Below the pieces are notes generated by a model, which was given only the letters and a program-made list of their open reading frames with translations, searched no databases and was not told the DNA's origin. Below, piece after piece: positions 1-8,521 of a DNA stretch of 64,000 nucleotides; the stretch's first letter is position 1, and each line of letters begins with the position of its first letter. This DNA is from CAWKMN01 sp963850765 (GTDB taxonomy: Bacteria; Chloroflexota; Anaerolineae; Aggregatilineales; Aggregatilineaceae): NCBI GenBank assembly GCA_963850765.1, contig CAWKMN010000009.1, positions 682,001 to 746,000 of the forward strand. Reading direction: 5' to 3'. A program made the translations under genes and the position numbers.

Positions 1-290
1 AGGTCCTGGATCTCCTCCACCACCAGATCCCCGTGGGGTGTATCCAGCGCTTCCGCCGAGACGCCGCGCACCGCGAACGCCTGGCTTTCGAGGCTGACCG
101 CACAGTTATCGCCGGATGCGGCACCCGTGGCGCTCGGAGCAGCGCCCGTGAAATCGTCCGCCACCAGGATCGCCACCTGATACGGCTGCGCGGCGGCGTG
201 CCGCGGGCCGATCGCGGCGGCGATCAGGACGATCAGCAGCAGGAGAGCGGCAGATAACGATAGTTTCGTCGGTCGTGAATATGGGGTCAT
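1..290 (-). CDS. Secreted protein, N-terminal part (cut by window edge)
   Basis: Reading leftwards from an ATG at 290 gives an open frame running off the window. It starts MTPYSRPTKL, then a hydrophobic stretch of Leu/Ile/Ala and an AAAQ-like signal peptidase site near residue 35, so the protein is very probably exported. The mature part begins PYQVAILVADDFTG and later contains HGDLVVEEIQDL. A short beta strand followed by a His-Gly-containing segment faintly recalls subtilase-like folds, but too little is visible to assign a family. A purine-rich GGGAAAGAAG precedes the ATG directly. It lies downstream of the STAND ATPase gene on the same strand, separated by a repeat block. Confidence 0.6.
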   Translation of the reverse strand, partial: MTPYSRPTKLSLSAALLLLIVLIAAAIGPRHAAAQPYQVAILVADDFTGAAPSATGAASGDNCAVSLESQAFAVRGVSAEALDTPHGDLVVEEIQD

Positions 291-359
291 CTTCTTTCCC
301 TCTCTCTTGGACTCGTTCAGATTTTTTCCCTGTGAATAGTCAGGCCATGGGGTTCTTTT

Positions 360-488
360 GTAGGGGCAAGCCTTGGGTTGCCCACGGGCTCACCCTTGAA
401 TCCCCTCTCCATGTTATGGAGAGGGGACTTGCTCGGCGCGCGCTACGCCCCTCCAGTGCCGATGGAGAGGGGGCTGAGGGGTGAGGTT
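360..488. repeat. Double-hairpin intergenic repeat (family B2 with A-type start)
   Basis: Starts with GTAGGGGC, followed by two hairpins: CCCCTCTCCATGTTATGGAGAGGGG and a second block ending GGGGCTGAGGGGTGAGGTTA. It fills most of the gap between two minus-strand genes and ends a few bases from the STAND gene stop codon. Confidence 0.8.
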
Positions 489-493
489 AACCA

Positions 494-2863
494 TCACTCC
501 GCCGTATACTGCGCCTGCCGCATGTACGCCTCGACCTCGGCGGCTTTCGCGTTATGGCCGCTCTCGCGGAACAGGGCCAGCGCCCGCGAGAGGTGATCCT
601 GCGCCTCGGGGTCGTGATGCAGCCGGTGATGATCCTCACCGATGCTTTGCAGCGCCAACCCTTCCAGGATGCGGTTATCCAGCCGGCACGCGATCCCGTG
701 GGCGCGCTCGTGATGCGCCAGCGCCTCCTCGAAGCGATCGCGCTGGTGTTCGGTCGAGCCGAGATTCAGCAGCGCGTAAAACAGCGTTTCCTGGTCATCG
801 ATACGCTCGGCCAGTGCGGCCTCTTCGGCGTAATAACCGTGCGCTGCCGCGTAATCGCCCTGCGACTGGGCGTAATAGCCCTGGTGTTCGAGCACAAACC
901 CGATCAGGAACACGTCGCCCAACTCCCCGGCGATCTGGTAAGCTTCGGTAAAATGCCCGGTCGGATCGTCGCCCTGATCGGCGCACACCTTGCCGATGGC
1001 GCACAGCAGCATCGCCTGCCGGTCGCGCTGACCACGCGCGCGGGCCAGATCCAGCGCCCCCTGGTAGCTCGACCGGGCGTGAGCCAGATCCCCGCGATCA
1101 TACGCAATATTGCCGCGCTTGCCGAGCAGAAAATCGCGCGCCTCGTCATAATCCGATCCCAATTGGCTCGCCGTAGTGATCGCCGCGTCCAGCCGCTCGA
1201 TAAAGGCCAGCACGTGCCCGCGCGCCGAGAGGTACGGACCGGCGAGGGTCTGCATGATCTCGATCAGCGCCGGACCGCTGCCGGTGTCCTGGGCGGCTTT
1301 GGCGGCTCCCAGGATGTTTGTCATCTCGACTTCGAGCGCCTTGAGATCGGCGGCATGATCGCGTACAAACACGCGGCACACCTCGATCACGCTCGATAAG
1401 TCGTAGCCGCGCCCCGCGGAGACGGTATGCGCGTAGCTGTAGGCGAGATCGTGTACGCGGTAGAACGGCAGCCCTTCATCCGACTGGCGGGCGCGCTCGG
1501 CCAATCCGCGCCGCTGAAGCGTGGTGAGCGCTTCGCTCACGGCTGGCTCGTCGCGACCCATAACCCGCGCCAGCAGATCCGGCGTCGCCTGGGGCGCGAA
1601 CAGCCGCCCAAACGCCAGGAAAACCTGCCGCGTATTGTCGTCCAGCGCGTACAGGCTGGCATTCAGCAGTTCGGTGATGCTGGTCCGGCCCTCTTCCGCG
1701 AAGCTGTGCGGCATGGCGATGGCGTGCGGCGCGGCCTCGATGCGGCGCATCAGCTCGCCGGGGCGGATCTGATCGACCTTGAGGGTTTTACCCGCGACTT
1801 CGAGCGCGAAGGCGTGATAGCCCAACTGCCGGCAGATCTCGCGCGCATCGTCGCCGGTGAGAGTCTGTCCCGCGTGGAAGCTGAGCAGCTTGAGCGCCGG
1901 GTCGTCGTCCAGGCCGCGCACCTCCACGATCGTATCGAGCGCGAACCGCTGGCGGGCCGTGACCAGCACCGGCAGGCGGCGCGGCACCGCTTTGAGCACC
2001 TGACTGAGCGCCGCTCCATCCCAAACGTCATCCAGCACCAGCAGCGAGACCGGCGAATCCGCCAGCAGGCGCTGAAGCACGCGGGCTTTTTCGCGCCCGG
2101 CGGCCTTGGTGATCTCCGGGTGGGCGTCGAAGGGATGCGCCAGCGCTTCCATCATGGTATCGGCGGATTCGCTCCCGGCGTGCAGCCACAGGACACTGCT
2201 GCGATCATCGTCCAGCCAGTTCGCGGCGATCGTCGCCGCCAGCGCGGATTTGCCCATCCCGCCGAAGCCTTGCAGCAGCACCCGCTCGTTCTGATCCAGG
2301 TGGGCGCGCACCTCGGCCAGCGTATCGTCCCGCCCGAACAGGTGCGGCGGCAGTTCAGGAATATCGTCGCTGTACTCGGCCAGCACGGCGCTGACATCCC
2401 CCGGATGGCGGACCAGCCGGTCGCGCAGCCACGTTTCGATCGACTTCTGCACCTGCTGGCGCAGATCGTCCACGGTCGTGAACCACTTGGGCGTGATGCC
2501 GGAGATCACGTCGCTCTGCTCGGCCAGAAATGCCTCCAGCCGCGGATCGCGCCGGTCGGCATCCTGATTCTTGACGTAGATATGCCGGTCAATCGACCAC
2601 TCCGTGGCGTGGTGGAACTCGTCAATCGTCCAGTCGCCGTAGTCGTTCCAGAACAGCCCGAGATACAGGTCGCTGCGTTTGAGCGCGTCGAGGAAGATCT
2701 CGCGGCTCGGACGGTTCGCAGCCGGGGCATCGTCCTCGAACAGCCACGTGCCAAGCTGGACGAAATCATTGCCAAGCGTAGGCAGCAGGTCATGGATCGC
2801 CTGCCGCTCCGGGGCGAGTTCGAGCATCTTCGAGCTGATAAACACACGGAATTCTGAGGTCAT
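494..2863 (-). CDS. STAND ATPase: DUF4062 - NB-ARC - TPR (NLR-like)
   Basis: A 789-residue protein with three parts. Residues 1-100 (SEFRVFISSKMLELAPER, then a GLFWNDYGDW segment) match DUF4062, a TIR-like N-terminal module common in bacterial NLR-like proteins. Residues 170-420 form an NB-ARC/STAND ATPase: Walker A GFGGMGKSA at 199-207, Walker B LLVLDDVW at 274-281, sensor-like VTARQ, and a GLPL-equivalent GYHAFALEVAG. A winged-helix stretch follows, and residues 560-789 carry TPR-like helical repeats. Family knowledge: such proteins act as signal-triggered oligomerising switches, many in antiphage defence or apoptosis-like signalling. The start at 2863 is preferred because the frame upstream of it is translated repeat DNA. 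No obvious effector or defence gene lies beside it, so the role is inferred. Confidence 0.85.
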   Translation of the reverse strand: MTSEFRVFISSKMLELAPERQAIHDLLPTLGNDFVQLGTWLFEDDAPAANRPSREIFLDALKRSDLYLGLFWNDYGDWTIDEFHHATEWSIDRHIYVKNQDADRRDPRLEAFLAEQSDVISGITPKWFTTVDDLRQQVQKSIETWLRDRLVRHPGDVSAVLAEYSDDIPELPPHLFGRDDTLAEVRAHLDQNERVLLQGFGGMGKSALAATIAANWLDDDRSSVLWLHAGSESADTMMEALAHPFDAHPEITKAAGREKARVLQRLLADSPVSLLVLDDVWDGAALSQVLKAVPRRLPVLVTARQRFALDTIVEVRGLDDDPALKLLSFHAGQTLTGDDAREICRQLGYHAFALEVAGKTLKVDQIRPGELMRRIEAAPHAIAMPHSFAEEGRTSITELLNASLYALDDNTRQVFLAFGRLFAPQATPDLLARVMGRDEPAVSEALTTLQRRGLAERARQSDEGLPFYRVHDLAYSYAHTVSAGRGYDLSSVIEVCRVFVRDHAADLKALEVEMTNILGAAKAAQDTGSGPALIEIMQTLAGPYLSARGHVLAFIERLDAAITTASQLGSDYDEARDFLLGKRGNIAYDRGDLAHARSSYQGALDLARARGQRDRQAMLLCAIGKVCADQGDDPTGHFTEAYQIAGELGDVFLIGFVLEHQGYYAQSQGDYAAAHGYYAEEAALAERIDDQETLFYALLNLGSTEHQRDRFEEALAHHERAHGIACRLDNRILEGLALQSIGEDHHRLHHDPEAQDHLSRALALFRESGHNAKAAEVEAYMRQAQYTAE

Positions 2864-2963
2864 GGTTGGGTGCAGGTTAAGGTTGAGTAAGACGATTTCT
2901 ATCCCATATCTTAAGCCAAAATCGGCTCCGGGCAAAGCGTGGTACAGTAAAGAGCCTGACCCA

Positions 2964-3239
2964 TAGCAGTCAGCTATCAGCTTTACCTCACCCCTGGCGA
3001 GCAAGCTCGCTTCCCCCTCTCCACGCGCGGAGAGGGGGAGCCGGTGGCGAACGGGGCCGCTCTTGTAGGGGCGGGTTAACAAATCCGCCCGGCCAGTGCC
3101 CCTCCCTAACTCGGTCGGAGAGGGGATTTAGTGCGGATATGGAACTCAGCGTTGGCGTGTTTTTGTAGGGGCGTATCGCAATACGCCCCTACGATGCCAA
3201 CTATCTGCTTCGGTTGTGCATTAGGGGGTGAGGCTAGAT
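2964..3239. repeat. Repeat block: B2 hairpins, A2 half and perfect A palindrome
   Basis: The whole gap between the divergent STAND and nucleotidyltransferase genes is repeat DNA. It contains the hairpin CCCTCTCCACGCGCGGAGAGGG, an A2 half (GTAGGGGCGGGTTAAC), a 28-base near-perfect A palindrome at 3165-3192 (arms GTAGGGGCGTAT), and the tail AGGGGGTGAGGCTAG at 3223. Promoters for both genes must lie in or between these elements. Confidence 0.85.
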
Positions 3240-3252
3240 AAGGAGAGATATT

Positions 3253-4060
3253 ATGCTGTTGCAGGAGCAGATGATCGCCCGCGTGCGCGAGGTGTGCCAT
3301 CAGGATGCACGCCTCGACGCGGCGATGATGTACGGCTCGTTTGTGTTTGGCGAAGGTGACGCCTATTCGGATATTGAGTTCCTGTTCTTTTTCACCGATG
3401 AGGCGTTCCCCGCGCTGGACCGGCGCGCGTGGCTGGACCCGATCGCGCCTGTCGCGCACCTGTACACCAACGAGCACGGAATCACGGCGGTCATCTTCGA
3501 GAACCTGATCCGGGGTGAGTTCCACTTTCACAGCGTGGCGGAGATGGACGTCGTGAAGGCGTGGCCGGGCGTGCTGACGTTTCCCTCCCTGGAAGCGACC
3601 CTGATCGCGGACAAGTCCGGGCGGCTGGCTCCGCTGCTCGCCCCGGTGATCGGTCCCGCGCTGCCCCGCACGGAAGCGCCAAACCTGCAATTCCTGGCGG
3701 ACAGCTTCATCAACGGAGCGCTGTTCGGCGTGAACGTGCTGCGGCGCGGTGAGCATGCCCGCGCGCTCGAACTGCTGCTGATCCTGAACCGGCTGCTGCT
3801 GCAAATGGCCCGCGTGCTCGAAGGCCGGACCGAGCACTGGTTTATCCCGTCGCGCGCGCTCGAACGGGAGCTTTCGCCGGACGCTTACGAGCGCTTCCGT
3901 GTCTGCACCGCGGATCTGGACGAGGCGGCACTGCGCCGGGCGTATGCGCAGACGTGGTCGTGGGGCGCGGCAATGCTCGGCACGCTGCGCGAGCGTTACG
4001 GGATCGTCGTATCCCGATACGCTGGTGGAGCAGATGAGCGAGGTGTTTGAGGGGTTGTAG
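3253..4060 (+). CDS. Nucleotidyltransferase, Lnu(F)/LinF lincosamide-resistance family (frameshift near 3' end)
   Basis: About 269 residues once one extra base is removed. It shows the polymerase-beta-type nucleotidyltransferase motif GSFVFGEGDAYSDIEFLFF (GS x10 D-x-E), then FENLIRGEFHFHS and LEGRTEHW, all of which I recognise from lincosamide nucleotidyltransferases of the Lnu(F)/LinF type that adenylylate lincomycin and clindamycin. AGGAGA stands six bases before the ATG. At 4013-4016 a CCC run puts the last residues out of frame; reading CC restores the ending SDTLVEQMSEVFEGL, with a stop at 4060, instead of the premature stop at 4050. No integron, integrase or transposase is adjacent, so this looks like a chromosomal homologue. 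Its real substrate is unknown. Confidence 0.75.
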
Positions 4061-4079
4061 TCTCAATAAGGGCAAAGGT

Positions 4080-4385
4080 ATGAGATTTTTCAAGTCGGAA
4101 TGGGCGGGAAACCACTGGGCAAGCATCGAGATCGAGCCGGTCGATATGGGATTATTTCCTGCCGTTGTTGGAGCATCTTGCCGCGACTTACAGCTATCCC
4201 ATGCCCAAGATTGAGCTGGTATGCCGGATGGTTACTATGCGGACTTTGAAATCCTCGGATCAAAAGCCAGCATGGGCGTTGATGCGTTCATATTCTCGAT
4301 TGGTTTTGAACTGACTTCTGCGCGCGACCGGGTGTATGAGGATTTGTGTTCACTGCCGCCTGATCAGTTTGCAGACTGGGTGTAA
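4080..4385 (+). pseudogene. Decayed or indel-damaged small gene
   Basis: Three consecutive open segments in different frames read as one protein: MRFFKSEWAGNHWASIEIE, then IWDYFLPLLEHLAATYS and PMPKIELV, then PDGYYADFEILGSKASMGVD to FADWV with a stop at 4385. One +1 shift near 4143 and one -1 shift near 4218 would join them into roughly 100 residues. I do not recognise the family. It could be a true pseudogene, or an intact gene with sequencing indels as elsewhere in this window. Confidence 0.5.
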
Positions 4386-4423
4386 GTCTGTGTTATTTTC
4401 GGCGTAGGTAACCAGCGAACTCG

Positions 4424-4720
4424 CTCTCTGACGCCGCAGGTTAAAACCATGCGGCTGTGAAAGCAACCGGAAGCCCGCTGATGCACTTTGGGAAACTATT
4501 CGGGCATAGCGCGTGGTTGACCCCTCCCTAAATCCCTCCCCGTAAACGGAGAGGGACTTCACACGCGCCCCCCTTTCTCCGCGTGCGGGGAAAGGGGCCG
4601 GGGGATAGGGGTAAACGGACGAAGTCTCCCAGTTATATTCTCAACGTGCCGAAGGGGCCGGACAGGAGTCCCTTCAGCGGACTTGTATATAAAATAGCCG
4701 GAGCGTTTGACGTCCGGCGT
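4424..4720. repeat. Family C repeat split by an inserted B1 element
   Basis: The left part (4424-4480: GACGCCGCAGGTTAAAACC..GGAAGCCCGCT) and right part (4652-4720: GAAGGGGCCGGACAGGAGTC..GACGTCCGGCG) match the continuous copy at 50208-50332. Here they are separated by about 170 bases containing a B1 double hairpin (4520-4618) whose left flank TGCACTTT matches the terminus of the element at 18358-18560. Confidence 0.7.
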
Positions 4721-4858
4721 CGAATGCCCGTCATAATGGTTTCAGATTTGCTCTCCTTGGGAATATGAGAAGACGCTGCTATCATCATCCAACAATTCTC
4801 ACCGACGCATGCCAGCCTATTGGTCGTATAGTATAAGCTTTGTTTAGGAGATGCTGCG

Positions 4859-5440
4859 ATGTCCGATAACCGCACCGTTATACGCCGCAAAGATCGCGCC
4901 GTCGAGGATGAGGCGTGGATCCGTGCGTTTTTGCGCCGCGCCCCCGTCGGTATGCTGGCGATGGTGCAGGATGGGGAGCCGTATATCCACGCTAACCTGT
5001 TTGTGTATGACGAGGCGGCGCACGCGATCTATCTGCACACGGCAAAGACCGGCCGCACTCGCAGCAGCATCGAAGCCGACGCGTGCGTATGTTTCACCGT
5101 GACGGAGATGGGGCGGCTGCTGCCGGCCGATGTCGCGCTCGAATTCAGCATGGAATACGCCAGCGTGATCGTGCTCGGGCGGGCGCATGTTATCGAGGAC
5201 GAGGCCAGTGCGATCGATGCGCTGCAAAAGCTGCTGGACAAATACGCGCCGCACCTGCGCCGCGGCCAGGACTACCGCCCGCCGGTCGAGAGCGAACTCA
5301 TCCGCACGGCGGTTTTTGGCATCCACATCGAGGCGTGGACCGCCAAGAAAAAAGAGGTCGCGGCGGATTTCCCCGGCGCGTACTGGTATCCTGACGAGCC
5401 GATGCTGGAGTCCCTCCGGCGGCGGGACGACGAGGCGTGA
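4859..5440 (+). CDS. Pyridoxamine 5'-phosphate oxidase-fold flavoprotein (NimA-like)
   Basis: A 193-residue cytoplasmic protein of the split beta-barrel FMN-binding superfamily, closest by pattern to the NimA/FMN-binding group. Characteristic stretches are the N-terminal helix EDEAWIRAFLRRAPVGMLAM, the strand VQDGEPYIHANLFVYDEAAH, IYLHTAKTGRTRSSIEAD, and YASVIVLGRAHVIEDEASAI before a C-terminal helix. This group is usually annotated as pyridoxamine oxidase-like or 5-nitroimidazole reductase. The true substrate is not readable from sequence. AGGAG lies nine bases upstream of the ATG. It stands alone, 67 bases before the next gene on the same strand. Confidence 0.75.
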   Translation: MSDNRTVIRRKDRAVEDEAWIRAFLRRAPVGMLAMVQDGEPYIHANLFVYDEAAHAIYLHTAKTGRTRSSIEADACVCFTVTEMGRLLPADVALEFSMEYASVIVLGRAHVIEDEASAIDALQKLLDKYAPHLRRGQDYRPPVESELIRTAVFGIHIEAWTAKKKEVAADFPGAYWYPDEPMLESLRRRDDEA

Positions 5441-5507
5441 GCACCGCCGGATTCCGGGGATGACTTCAGAGTCCCTGGCGTAGATATCGAAAAAGGTTGA
5501 GCGTGTC

Positions 5508-7007
5508 TTGTCCAGCCTGCGTCAGCCGGCTCTACTATCGAGCGAAAGCTTTATTCCTATGAGATCTCTCTGGATTCGTAAAGATCCGAACACGATCCGG
5601 TTTGCCCTCGGGTTGATGGCCTTAGCTGTTCTGTCCGTGATCGTCCGGGCGCCTTTCCTAAGCCAACCGATGGGGCCCGACGAGGGATCATACGCCTACG
5701 TCGCACGAGAATGGACGGGCGACTATCAGCTTTATCAGCATATTCCGTTCAACCGCACCCCAGCCATATTTCTGATCTACAAGGTTATCCTGGCTGTGAC
5801 TGGGACCGATGTCACCGCGATCCGGTTGGGCAGTGCGATTTATAACATGGCGTCGTTGGTCGCACTGTTTTTTCTGACCCTGGATATGTTCTCGCAGCGC
5901 GCCGCCTGGATCTCTACCCTGGCTTATGCGCTTGCCAGCACGGCTCCGCACGTCGAAGGTTTCACAGCAAATGCCGAAATGTTCATGACGCTGCCCTTGA
6001 TCCTGGCGGCTTATTGGACCTGGAAGGAACAGTGGGGCCGGGCTGGGTGGGCCGCGGGGATGGCTTTCCTGCTCAAAAACAGCGGGGTGGTCGCACTGCC
6101 GATGGCTCTGGCGTGGCTGGTGATCGTGCGGGCATCCAGGCGTGACCTCCTGCGTCTTTTGGCCGGATTCTCGATCGGTCCGCTGGCCGTGGCCGCCTAC
6201 GGAGTCGTCATCGGTTGGCACGCCTTCTGGACCAATTTTGTTGAGCACACCTTGCTCACGAATTCCTTTCTCAACCGGACACCCCACCAACAGATCGATA
6301 ATTTCGTGGACCTGGGCACGAAGACGGCCCCAGCCTGGGCAATTCTGGGAGTGCTTGCCATCGCGGCCCTGCTCGTGTGTGCCGGGCGAACACGGACCTT
6401 AGGCCTATTCTGGGTCATCAGCGCCAGCGCAGGGATCTGGATGAGCGGTGGAACCTGGAACCACTACTTCTTCCAGTTGGTTGCGCCCTTAGCGTTACTT
6501 GCTGGACCGGGATTCCTCGCTCTGCTGCATATATCTCATCGCTGGTTGTGGAATGGGCTGATCATTCTGGCGTTTCTCATGTTTATCACCGGGGAACTGC
6601 CGTTGTGGTTTGTTTCACCTCAGGAAGCCAGTTGGCAGATTTATAAATCCCCGCCGTTACAGCTTGCTCCCCAGGTCGCCACCTACGTCGCTTCTCAGAC
6701 CGACGACGACGATACGATCTATGTCGCCTTCACACAGGCTCAGATTTATTATCTGGCCGATCGCCGTGCCCAGCCGGCCCAGATGTTCTGGTACGAAGTC
6801 AATCGGTCGTCAGCCATTTTCGATCGGGTCGAAGACGCTATCCGCCGCCGAGGGCCAGCCACGATCATCTGGGTTCAGCCCCCGCCCTCGCATCGCGCCA
6901 CGTTTGAAGCGTTCGAACAACTTGTGCAGCAGGGATATGTCGAGTTCCGGCGCTTTGGTAGCGGTGATCCGCGTTCGGATGGCATTATCGTCTACCGGCG
7001 AAAATAA
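5508..7007 (+). CDS. GT39/PMT-type membrane glycosyltransferase
   Basis: About 499 residues with roughly ten membrane segments. The first outer loop holds GPDEGSYAYVAREW, matching the acidic DE motif of PMT/ArnT-type enzymes, which transfer sugars from polyprenyl phosphate donors at the outer face of the membrane. The following NRTPAIFLIYKVILA fits the same family. A hydrophilic C-terminal domain begins near residue 380 (VATYVASQTDDDDTIYVAF). The start is uncertain: TTG at 5508 follows AAAAAGGTTGAG, but an ATG at 5559 (MRSLWIRKD) would also give a normal N-terminus. The acceptor is unknown, and no neighbouring glycan cluster helps. Confidence 0.8.
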   Translation: MSSLRQPALLSSESFIPMRSLWIRKDPNTIRFALGLMALAVLSVIVRAPFLSQPMGPDEGSYAYVAREWTGDYQLYQHIPFNRTPAIFLIYKVILAVTGTDVTAIRLGSAIYNMASLVALFFLTLDMFSQRAAWISTLAYALASTAPHVEGFTANAEMFMTLPLILAAYWTWKEQWGRAGWAAGMAFLLKNSGVVALPMALAWLVIVRASRRDLLRLLAGFSIGPLAVAAYGVVIGWHAFWTNFVEHTLLTNSFLNRTPHQQIDNFVDLGTKTAPAWAILGVLAIAALLVCAGRTRTLGLFWVISASAGIWMSGGTWNHYFFQLVAPLALLAGPGFLALLHISHRWLWNGLIILAFLMFITGELPLWFVSPQEASWQIYKSPPLQLAPQVATYVASQTDDDDTIYVAFTQAQIYYLADRRAQPAQMFWYEVNRSSAIFDRVEDAIRRRGPATIIWVQPPPSHRATFEAFEQLVQQGYVEFRRFGSGDPRSDGIIVYRRK

Positions 7008-7106
7008 GGGCTGGTTCAAGCCGTACTAAGAGGCCGCGTCCAGACGAGATTCCATAAACATTCTTAACATCGAATAAGATCGGCGGGCAATGCGGCACCG
7101 CATGCT

Positions 7107-7112
7107 TATAAT
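7107..7112 (+). promoter_or_regulatory. Possible -10 hexamer upstream of ctaB
   Basis: TATAAT preceded by ATGCT, 47 bases before the chosen ctaB start. No good -35 box is visible 17 bases upstream, so this would have to be an extended -10 type promoter. Confidence 0.3.
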
Positions 7113-7153
7113 CTGGGGTGTTTGCATGTTGGGTTAGGAGTAATCACCTCATT

Positions 7154-8071
7154 ATGGCAACTGCCACTCCGTCAGAATCCACGGCTGCGGTCCCGGTGCG
7201 CGAAAATACGCGCGGCGGGCTGCTGGCTTCGCTGATGGTCTTATTCAAGCTGCGGATCGTCACGCTGCTGTTATTCGCGGCGATCGGCGGCGCGATGCTG
7301 GGCAGTGCGGGCACGCCCACCGCTGCCGACCTGATCCTGCTGATCATCACCGGAACGCTGTCGGCGTCCGGGGCATCGGCGCTCAACCAGTATGTGGAAC
7401 GGTATAAAGACTCGGCCATGAAACGCACGCGCCACCGCCCGCTTGTGACCGGGCGGATCGATTCGCGCCGGGCGCTGCTGGCCGGGGTGGGGATGGTCGT
7501 GGCAGCCAGCGCGATCGCGTGGGGCGCGGGCAACCTCGCACTGGCGATCTGGCTGGCCGTCGGTGCGTTCATCTATGTCGGGATCTACACGATCTGGCTC
7601 AAGCCGCGCAGCGTGCTGAACGTGGTCATCGGCGGGGCGGCGGGCAGTGCCGCGGTGATCAGCGGCGGGGCGGCCGTCGGCCATTGGTCGGATCCGGGCG
7701 TGTGGGTGCTGGCGGGGCTGCTGTTTGCGTGGTCCCCCACTCACTTCTGGAGTCTGGCCCTGGCCTACCGCACCGATTACGAGCGTGCCAGCGTGCCGAT
7801 GCTGCCGGTGGTCATGCCCGCCCGCCGCGCCGTGTTCTGGATGGTGGCGCACGCCGCCGTCACCGCGCTGTTTGGGCTGCTGCTGGCGCTGGATGGCGCG
7901 ATGGGCTGGCTGTATCTGCTGCCTGTTACCGCCGCGACACTGTGGCTGCTGCGCGAGACGCTCCGGCTGGTGGTGGCGTATACCGGCGCGCAGGCGATGC
8001 GCGTCTTTAAGGTCTCGAACCTGTATCTGAGCCTCGTGCTGCTGGCGATTTGCGTGGCCGCGCTGGTATAG
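7154..8071 (+). CDS. ctaB: Protoheme IX farnesyltransferase (haem O synthase)
   Basis: A 305-residue polytopic UbiA-superfamily prenyltransferase that converts protohaem IX to haem O with farnesyl diphosphate, supplying haem-copper oxidases. The first aspartate-rich motif reads NQYVERYKDSAMKRTRHRPL, typical of CtaB/CyoE. The second conserved loop reads YTIWLKPRSVLNVVIGGAAG. About nine membrane helices are visible. The ATG at 7154 follows AGGAG at 7136-7140; an in-frame GTG at 7118 would place that Shine-Dalgarno inside the gene, so it is rejected. No cytochrome oxidase subunit genes are within the window. Confidence 0.93.
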   Translation: MATATPSESTAAVPVRENTRGGLLASLMVLFKLRIVTLLLFAAIGGAMLGSAGTPTAADLILLIITGTLSASGASALNQYVERYKDSAMKRTRHRPLVTGRIDSRRALLAGVGMVVAASAIAWGAGNLALAIWLAVGAFIYVGIYTIWLKPRSVLNVVIGGAAGSAAVISGGAAVGHWSDPGVWVLAGLLFAWSPTHFWSLALAYRTDYERASVPMLPVVMPARRAVFWMVAHAAVTALFGLLLALDGAMGWLYLLPVTAATLWLLRETLRLVVAYTGAQAMRVFKVSNLYLSLVLLAICVAALV

Positions 8072-8140
8072 ATCGTCGGCCCTGGCCCAACCCCTCAACC
8101 CCTGTCCCCTCATGCTGAACCTGAGCAAATGGTTGGCATC

Positions 8141-8370
8141 GTAGGGGCGTATTGATGCCGTTTAACAATTAAACGCGGATAGAAAAGTAACGGCCTCACC
8201 CCCCGGCCCCCTCTCCAGCCGAGCTAGAGAGGGGGAGCGCGGTGCCGCCCGTTTCCCTCGCCCTGGCTTGGCCGGGGAGAGGGAAGCGAGCAGCCCGCTT
8301 GCGGGACACTCGCCGGGTGAGGGGCGTTTCATCCGGCCCAATTTGCAAAACCGCATCAATACGCCCCTGC
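8141..8370. repeat. MITE-like composite element, copy 1 (family A3)
   Basis: A 230-base element with terminal inverted repeats of about 22 bases: GTAGGGGCGTATTGATGC at the left and its complement at the right end (GCATCAATACGCCCC). The interior carries a B2-type hairpin around CTCTCCAGCCGAGCTAGAGAG and a GCCCGCTTGCGGG-containing stem. A second copy lies at 37204-37404. No coding capacity. Confidence 0.8.
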
Positions 8371-8521
8371 TAAATCTCCCCTCGTATCCGTTGGAGAGAG
8401 GCAGGGGATGAGGCCGTTTTAATGCGTTGTCCCCTCTATTGCCCGATACTTGTGGGTTAACGGATTCCCCATTATCATGAACCCATGGAGATCATCAACG
8501 AGGCTGTGTTGGGAGGGGCTG

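Noticed and set aside
1427..2857. A 476-codon plus-strand open frame across the STAND gene
   Set aside because: It is the antisense shadow of a high-GC gene with clear NB-ARC motifs; its translation is Arg/Gln/His-rich with no domain.
2864..3082. N-terminal 73-residue extension of the STAND protein
   Set aside because: The extension translates B2/A2 repeat DNA, while DUF4062 homology begins at the ATG at 2863.
3253..4060. Acquired antibiotic-resistance cassette
   Set aside because: No attC-like site, integrase or flanking insertion sequence; codon usage looks like the neighbours.
494..4385. A multi-gene antiphage island around the STAND gene
   Set aside because: Neighbours are a secreted protein, a nucleotidyltransferase of resistance type and a small relic; no restriction, nuclease or other recognised defence gene is present.
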